From Oscillospiraceae bacterium (GTDB lineage Bacteria; Bacillota; Clostridia; Oscillospirales; Ruminococcaceae), in assembly GCA_018110925.1 (NCBI GenBank), contig JAGAZJ010000012.1, positions 1 through 63,504 on the forward strand: 63,504 nucleotides of DNA, given 5' to 3'. The notes beneath the pieces were generated by a model. It was not told the DNA's origin. It worked only from the letters and a program-made list of their open reading frames with translations, and did not search any database. Below are positions 60,515-63,504 of this stretch, piece after piece (position 1 is the stretch's first letter; every line of letters starts with the position of its first letter). The position numbers and the translations under genes were made by a program.

Positions 60515-61651
60515 TTATGCAAGGCACAGCTCGATCTGCTCGGCAGTTCGGGCTTTTGTTTTACGCAGAACATCAGCGTAGATTTCTGCGGTGATGTTCA
60601 CATCTCGGTGTCCAAGATGCTCGGACACGACTTTCAGGTCTACACCGCTGTTGAGCAAAAGCGTAGCGTTACAGTGCCTGAGCTGACGAAGAGTCATATC
60701 CTCAAACTCCGTTCCTTTGGTGAAGCGTTTGAGGGACTGATACACCGAATTGCGGTCACGGTAGTTTCCTCTTGCCGATACGAACACCATTTCAGGGTGA
60801 GCGAAATCATCACTGAGAGCATATTTCAGCTTTTCGATATACTCTTTCTGTGCAAGAAGAACTTTTTTCAGCTCCTGACCCATACCGATGATACGGATAC
60901 TGCTCTCGGTCTTAGGATCAGTCAGCTCGTGCTTTCCGCCAATATCGGTCAGCGTGTGGTTTATGGAGATAGTGTTGTTCTCGAAGTCAATGTCCTCCCA
61001 CGCTAGTCCAAGGCACTCTCCCGAACGCATACCCGTGTAAAGCAGCACCTTGATGATGCGCTTAAAATCCTCGTCCCAGGGCTTGCTTTCAAGGTAAGCC
61101 ATGAACCTTTTGAGCTTATCCTCCTCCAGAGCCTTGTTCTTACGGCTTTTCTTCCGCTTCGGCAGTACCACGTTAAGGCAGGGCGTGTCACGGATGAAGC
61201 CCTGCTCTGCTCCCCTGCGGAAGATGCTCTGCACAATGACGTACAGCTTTTTGACCGTTGCAGGGTTCAGGTCATAGGACTGCATTATCTGCGTCAGCCT
61301 TGGAGCGTTGATGTCCTTGACTTTGACGTTGCCGAGAACAGGCTCGATGTGGTTTTTGTACTGCCCCCAATAGGTGTAGACGGTGCTCTCTTTCAGCTCC
61401 TGGGGAGCATAGTTTGTGAAATACCAGTCGGCAAGCTCGGAGAATCGCATATTCTCATTGAGTTCTGTATAGTCTTTACAGCGGTTCTCAAAGTCGAAAG
61501 CAAACTGCTGTGCGAGCTTCTCCGCTTTCTTAGGCGTTACGCCCTGCGGAGGTTTGAAGGTTGTAGACTTGATGATCTGCTTGTGTTCTGTATCATAACC
61601 GAGGGATACCTTTATTCTGAAAGTATCGCCTCGCTTTGTAATAGTAGCCAT
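60515..61651 (-). CDS. Tyrosine recombinase/integrase
   Basis: A 378-residue integrase with an N-terminal arm-binding region, a core-binding domain (about 65-165) and a catalytic domain. The first catalytic Arg lies in LLYTGMRSGECLGL, LGH and the nucleophile Tyr lie in HLGHRDVNITAEIYADVL. The usual HxLRH box reads RQLRH here (EDMTLRQLRHCNATLL), so the first His is Arg; the second Arg and following His are kept. Some recombinases tolerate change at this site, but reduced activity is possible. It lies next to rpsI at the end of an integrated element and is followed on the element side by an excisionase gene. Confidence 0.93.
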   Translation of the reverse strand: MATITKRGDTFRIKVSLGYDTEHKQIIKSTTFKPPQGVTPKKAEKLAQQFAFDFENRCKDYTELNENMRFSELADWYFTNYAPQELKESTVYTYWGQYKNHIEPVLGNVKVKDINAPRLTQIMQSYDLNPATVKKLYVIVQSIFRRGAEQGFIRDTPCLNVVLPKRKKSRKNKALEEDKLKRFMAYLESKPWDEDFKRIIKVLLYTGMRSGECLGLAWEDIDFENNTISINHTLTDIGGKHELTDPKTESSIRIIGMGQELKKVLLAQKEYIEKLKYALSDDFAHPEMVFVSARGNYRDRNSVYQSLKRFTKGTEFEDMTLRQLRHCNATLLLNSGVDLKVVSEHLGHRDVNITAEIYADVLRKTKARTAEQIELCLA

Positions 61652-61674
61652 AAATGATTCCTTTCTATCACATA

Positions 61675-61770
61675 GATTTTATGGCATACTCCTGTTACTC
61701 TAATCATAGCGCGCATTTGCCCGTATGTCAAGAGGATTCTCTATCTTTTTTCGGAGTATGCCGAAATCTA
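61675..61770. repeat. Inverted repeat flanking the integrase promoter
   Basis: GGCATACTCC (61684-61693) and GGAGTATGCC (61754-61763) are a perfect 10-bp inverted repeat, extended by AGATTT (61675-61680) and AAATCT (61765-61770). The integrase promoter lies between the arms. Binding sites for the integrase, excisionase or a repressor are possible. Confidence 0.6.
61704..61732 (-). promoter_or_regulatory. Promoter of the integrase gene
   Basis: On the minus strand a perfect TTGACA (61727-61732) and TATGAT (61704-61709) are spaced by 17 bp. Confidence 0.7.
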
Positions 61771-61852
61771 TGCTCTTTGTTCTATGGTGTTTGTGGATTT
61801 TCTGTCTGTTGACGCTCAAACAGCGTAAAATCGCCGTTCTCAGCGTACAGAC

Positions 61853-62146
61853 TTACTTGTTCGCTGTCTGTCCGTTGAAGTAGGCAAGCAGATCAGCCTT
61901 GTTGATAAGCATTTTGCCACGCTGACCGTCTCCAGCTCTCATGTAAGGGAGCTTACCCTGAGCAATCAGCTTGCGGACAGTATGCTCGGACAGCCCCTTG
62001 ACTGCTTCAGTGCATTCCTTAACGGTCAGCATCTCCACGGCATCGGACTTGACCTCAGACACCTGTTCGGAATCATTGGCTTCGATAAGTTCGCTCAGGA
62101 TATTTACGAGCTGAGCGATAAGCTCGTTCTTACGATTTGTAGTCAT
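61853..62146 (-). CDS. Excisionase-like helix-turn-helix protein
   Basis: A 97-residue protein. Its C-terminal half is a winged-helix excisionase/HTH_17 domain (MLTVKECTEAVKGLSEHTVR, then KLIAQGKLPYMRAG and MLINKADLLAYF). The N-terminus is a short helical, acidic extension. The ATG at 62146 lies 5 nt after GGAGG; four earlier codons are less likely. It lies 201 bp upstream of the integrase gene in the same direction and should direct excision of the element. Confidence 0.88.
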   Translation of the reverse strand: MTTNRKNELIAQLVNILSELIEANDSEQVSEVKSDAVEMLTVKECTEAVKGLSEHTVRKLIAQGKLPYMRAGDGQRGKMLINKADLLAYFNGQTANK

Positions 62147-62195
62147 TATTTCCTCCATAGCAGGTACTTCCCCTGCTTTCTATCTTGTTTGTATT

Positions 62196-63397
62196 TTATT
62201 CCAGCACATTCTTTCTTGTGGTGCTGTTGTACTTGTACTGCTGATAATCGGCACTCAGCCCGCAGGCAGAAATAAACGCCTTAACCTTCCTCAGCTCACG
62301 GGACAGCTCGTCCTCACGGCTGATACGCTTTGTTTCCTTTTTCAGCTTCTCACGGGTGAAAAGTCCCTTTTGCTCCTCGGCTTTCTTGTAGGTCGCAAGC
62401 TCCGAGGAAACAGCAGACAACTTTGCTTTCAGTTCATCACGCTCCTGTACGGCTGTATCGTGTTAGGCTTTTAGCTTCTTCGTGGACTTGACCATAGCCA
62501 CATACTTCTTGGCGGTGTCGCTGAGTGTGTCGTAATCCTCTTTTGCGAGGGTGACTTTCTTGCCGAACATCGACTCTTTTACTTCGATACCCTCGATCTC
62601 ATCGAGCTTGACTTTCTTCTTAGCTGCCTTGTCAAGTTCGGTTCTGGCTTCATCACGCTCGGAGAGAGCCTGAGCCTTTTCTTCATTCAGCCGCCTGATC
62701 TCGTCCTCATGTTCGCCGTATTCCTCAACCGTGTTGCTGTACCCTCTGGACTTCTTCGGCTCGCTGATCTCAATGCCGTGAGCGTTGCAAATATCCCTCA
62801 GCACTTCCCACTCACGAAGCCGCCAACGGTTATTGGAATGAGCGCCATTTCCGAAGCCCATTTCGTCAAGAGCCTTGTTCTTGGCATTGCGGACTTCAAG
62901 CCCCCCTGCTGTAATGTCCGAGAGGGATATAGTCGATGTGCAAATGGGGAGTTGCTTCATCGAGGTGCATTGCCCGCATTGAACACATAGAGGTTAGGAT
63001 TTCTCGCTTGAAATCCCTCCATATATTCACGCAGGCATTCGGCAGTTTTTTCTGCATCGGAAGTGCCTACAGCCGAATCATTTTTCGTGCCAATATATAC
63101 GAGGTGTTCGTAGAAACTTTTCTGCTTGTTTGCACCCTCGATCACACTCTTACTCGGCGGACGGTTGAACAGGTGTTCAAAGTAGTCAACTATCTTGCGG
63201 TCACTTCTTTTCTGACGAGCGTTGTATCTCTCTACCGCATCGTCAAAAAGCTGGTGGTAAGTCTCACCCAGATCCTGCTGAACAAAGATCACATTGTTCG
63301 GCGTTCTGGAACTGTCAATATTCTTGGCAGTGAACTCTCGGTTGTTATGTGAAAGGCTGCCTTTGCCCTCGCACATCGAGATAGATTTTGTACTCAT
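62196..63397 (-). pseudogene. Decayed Mob/Pre-type relaxase
   Basis: Remnants of one plasmid mobilisation/recombination relaxase spread over three reading frames. The N-terminal part (63397 to 62957) ends LYVFNAGNAPR. The catalytic segment MHLDEATPHLHIDYIPL, which holds the HxDExxPHxH motif, is in a second frame at about 62966-62916. The frame then shifts again to SDITAGGLEVRNAKNKAL and continues to 62463, where an in-frame TAA interrupts the coiled-coil tail; the same frame resumes (HDTAVQERDELKAKLSAVSS) to 62196. Two frameshifts and one nonsense codon leave no functional relaxase. AGGAGA precedes the original start. Confidence 0.85.
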
Positions 63398-63427
63398 ATA
63401 ATGTCTCCTTTTATATCTCTGTTTGAA

Positions 63428-63496
63428 CCCTCTGACGAGGGATAATCATATACGCAAGGCTCACCGCCTGCGATATGATGAGCGCCCTTGAAGGGC
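63428..63496. other. Cluster of small hairpins upstream of mob, possible oriT region
   Basis: Three short dyads lie in 70 bp upstream of the relaxase start: CCCTC/GAGGG (63428-63441), CGCAAGGC/GCCTGCG (63453-63470, one bulge) and GCCCTT/AAGGGC followed by TTTT (63484-63500). Mob/Pre elements carry oriT directly upstream of mob, so one of these may be a nic-region hairpin; the last looks more like a terminator. Confidence 0.3.
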
Positions 63497-63504
63497 TTTT
63501 GAAT

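Overview
The window looks like a chromosome segment of a fibre-degrading clostridial gut or rumen bacterium, most likely Ruminococcus or a close relative. This is inferred from gene content: GH67, GH39, GH43 and GH11 xylan enzymes, an (Re)-type citrate synthase, a sensory [FeFe]-hydrogenase homologue, a VTC/DUF4956/DUF4353 trio, strong AGGAGG-type ribosome binding sites and TTGACA/TATAAT promoters with 17-bp spacers. No tRNA, 16S/23S rRNA, CRISPR array or complete insertion sequence was found.

Layout. 177-4828 (minus) is a tightly overlapping xylan side-chain operon: alpha-glucuronidase (GH67), a methyltransferase, a GH39 beta-xylosidase and an RmlC-like cupin. It is divergent from a soluble sugar-sensor/GGDEF fusion and an iron-sulfur flavoprotein (5157-8059). 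A 102-bp MITE-like palindrome follows at 8117-8218. 8231-18825 is mostly housekeeping and surface genes on the minus strand: a small NHLP-like protein, guaB, mscL, a GT2-GtrA fusion, flotillin, a cell-wall-repeat protein, an H-cluster sensor protein and a DivIVA-like coiled coil. 19275-23653 (plus) holds a Wzx-like flippase, aminopeptidase P and a GH43. 23823-27739 (minus) is a sugar ABC importer with a YesL-like protein. 28308-31500 (minus) is the VTC/DUF4956/DUF4353 trio. 31791-33837 (plus) is (Re)-citrate synthase plus its probable GntR regulator.

33882-43772 holds an FN3 protein, a ZIP transporter, an esterase-GH43 operon and a TetR-controlled redox cluster with two flavodoxins, an acetyltransferase and an aldo-keto reductase, then an AT-rich orphan. 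43966-48601 is AraC plus a heterodimeric ABC exporter. 48978-51885 (minus) carries a predicted lipoprotein form of prephenate dehydratase and accessory genes. 52049-55638 carries a double alpha/beta-hydrolase, a membrane protein and a lipoprotein GH11 xylanase. A frameshifted GGDEF-EAL gene, a Kv-type potassium channel and a VanX-type dipeptidase follow. rplM-rpsI (59541-60397) is abutted by the left end of an integrated mobile element: a tyrosine integrase, an excisionase and a badly decayed Mob/Pre relaxase, running off the right edge.

How the genes fit together. The surface GH11 xylanase would cut xylan outside the cell and an ABC importer of the type at 23823-27739 could bring in oligosaccharides. 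The signal-less GH67, GH39, two GH43s and esterase would finish degradation in the cytoplasm. Regulation is legible in several places: palindromes sit on the start sites of the citrate synthase, TetR and GH43 promoters. The observations most worth a second look are the lipoprotein prephenate dehydratase, the HTH-less sugar-sensor/GGDEF protein, the H-cluster sensor with Pro at the proton-relay cysteine, and the VTC/DUF4956/DUF4353 trio.
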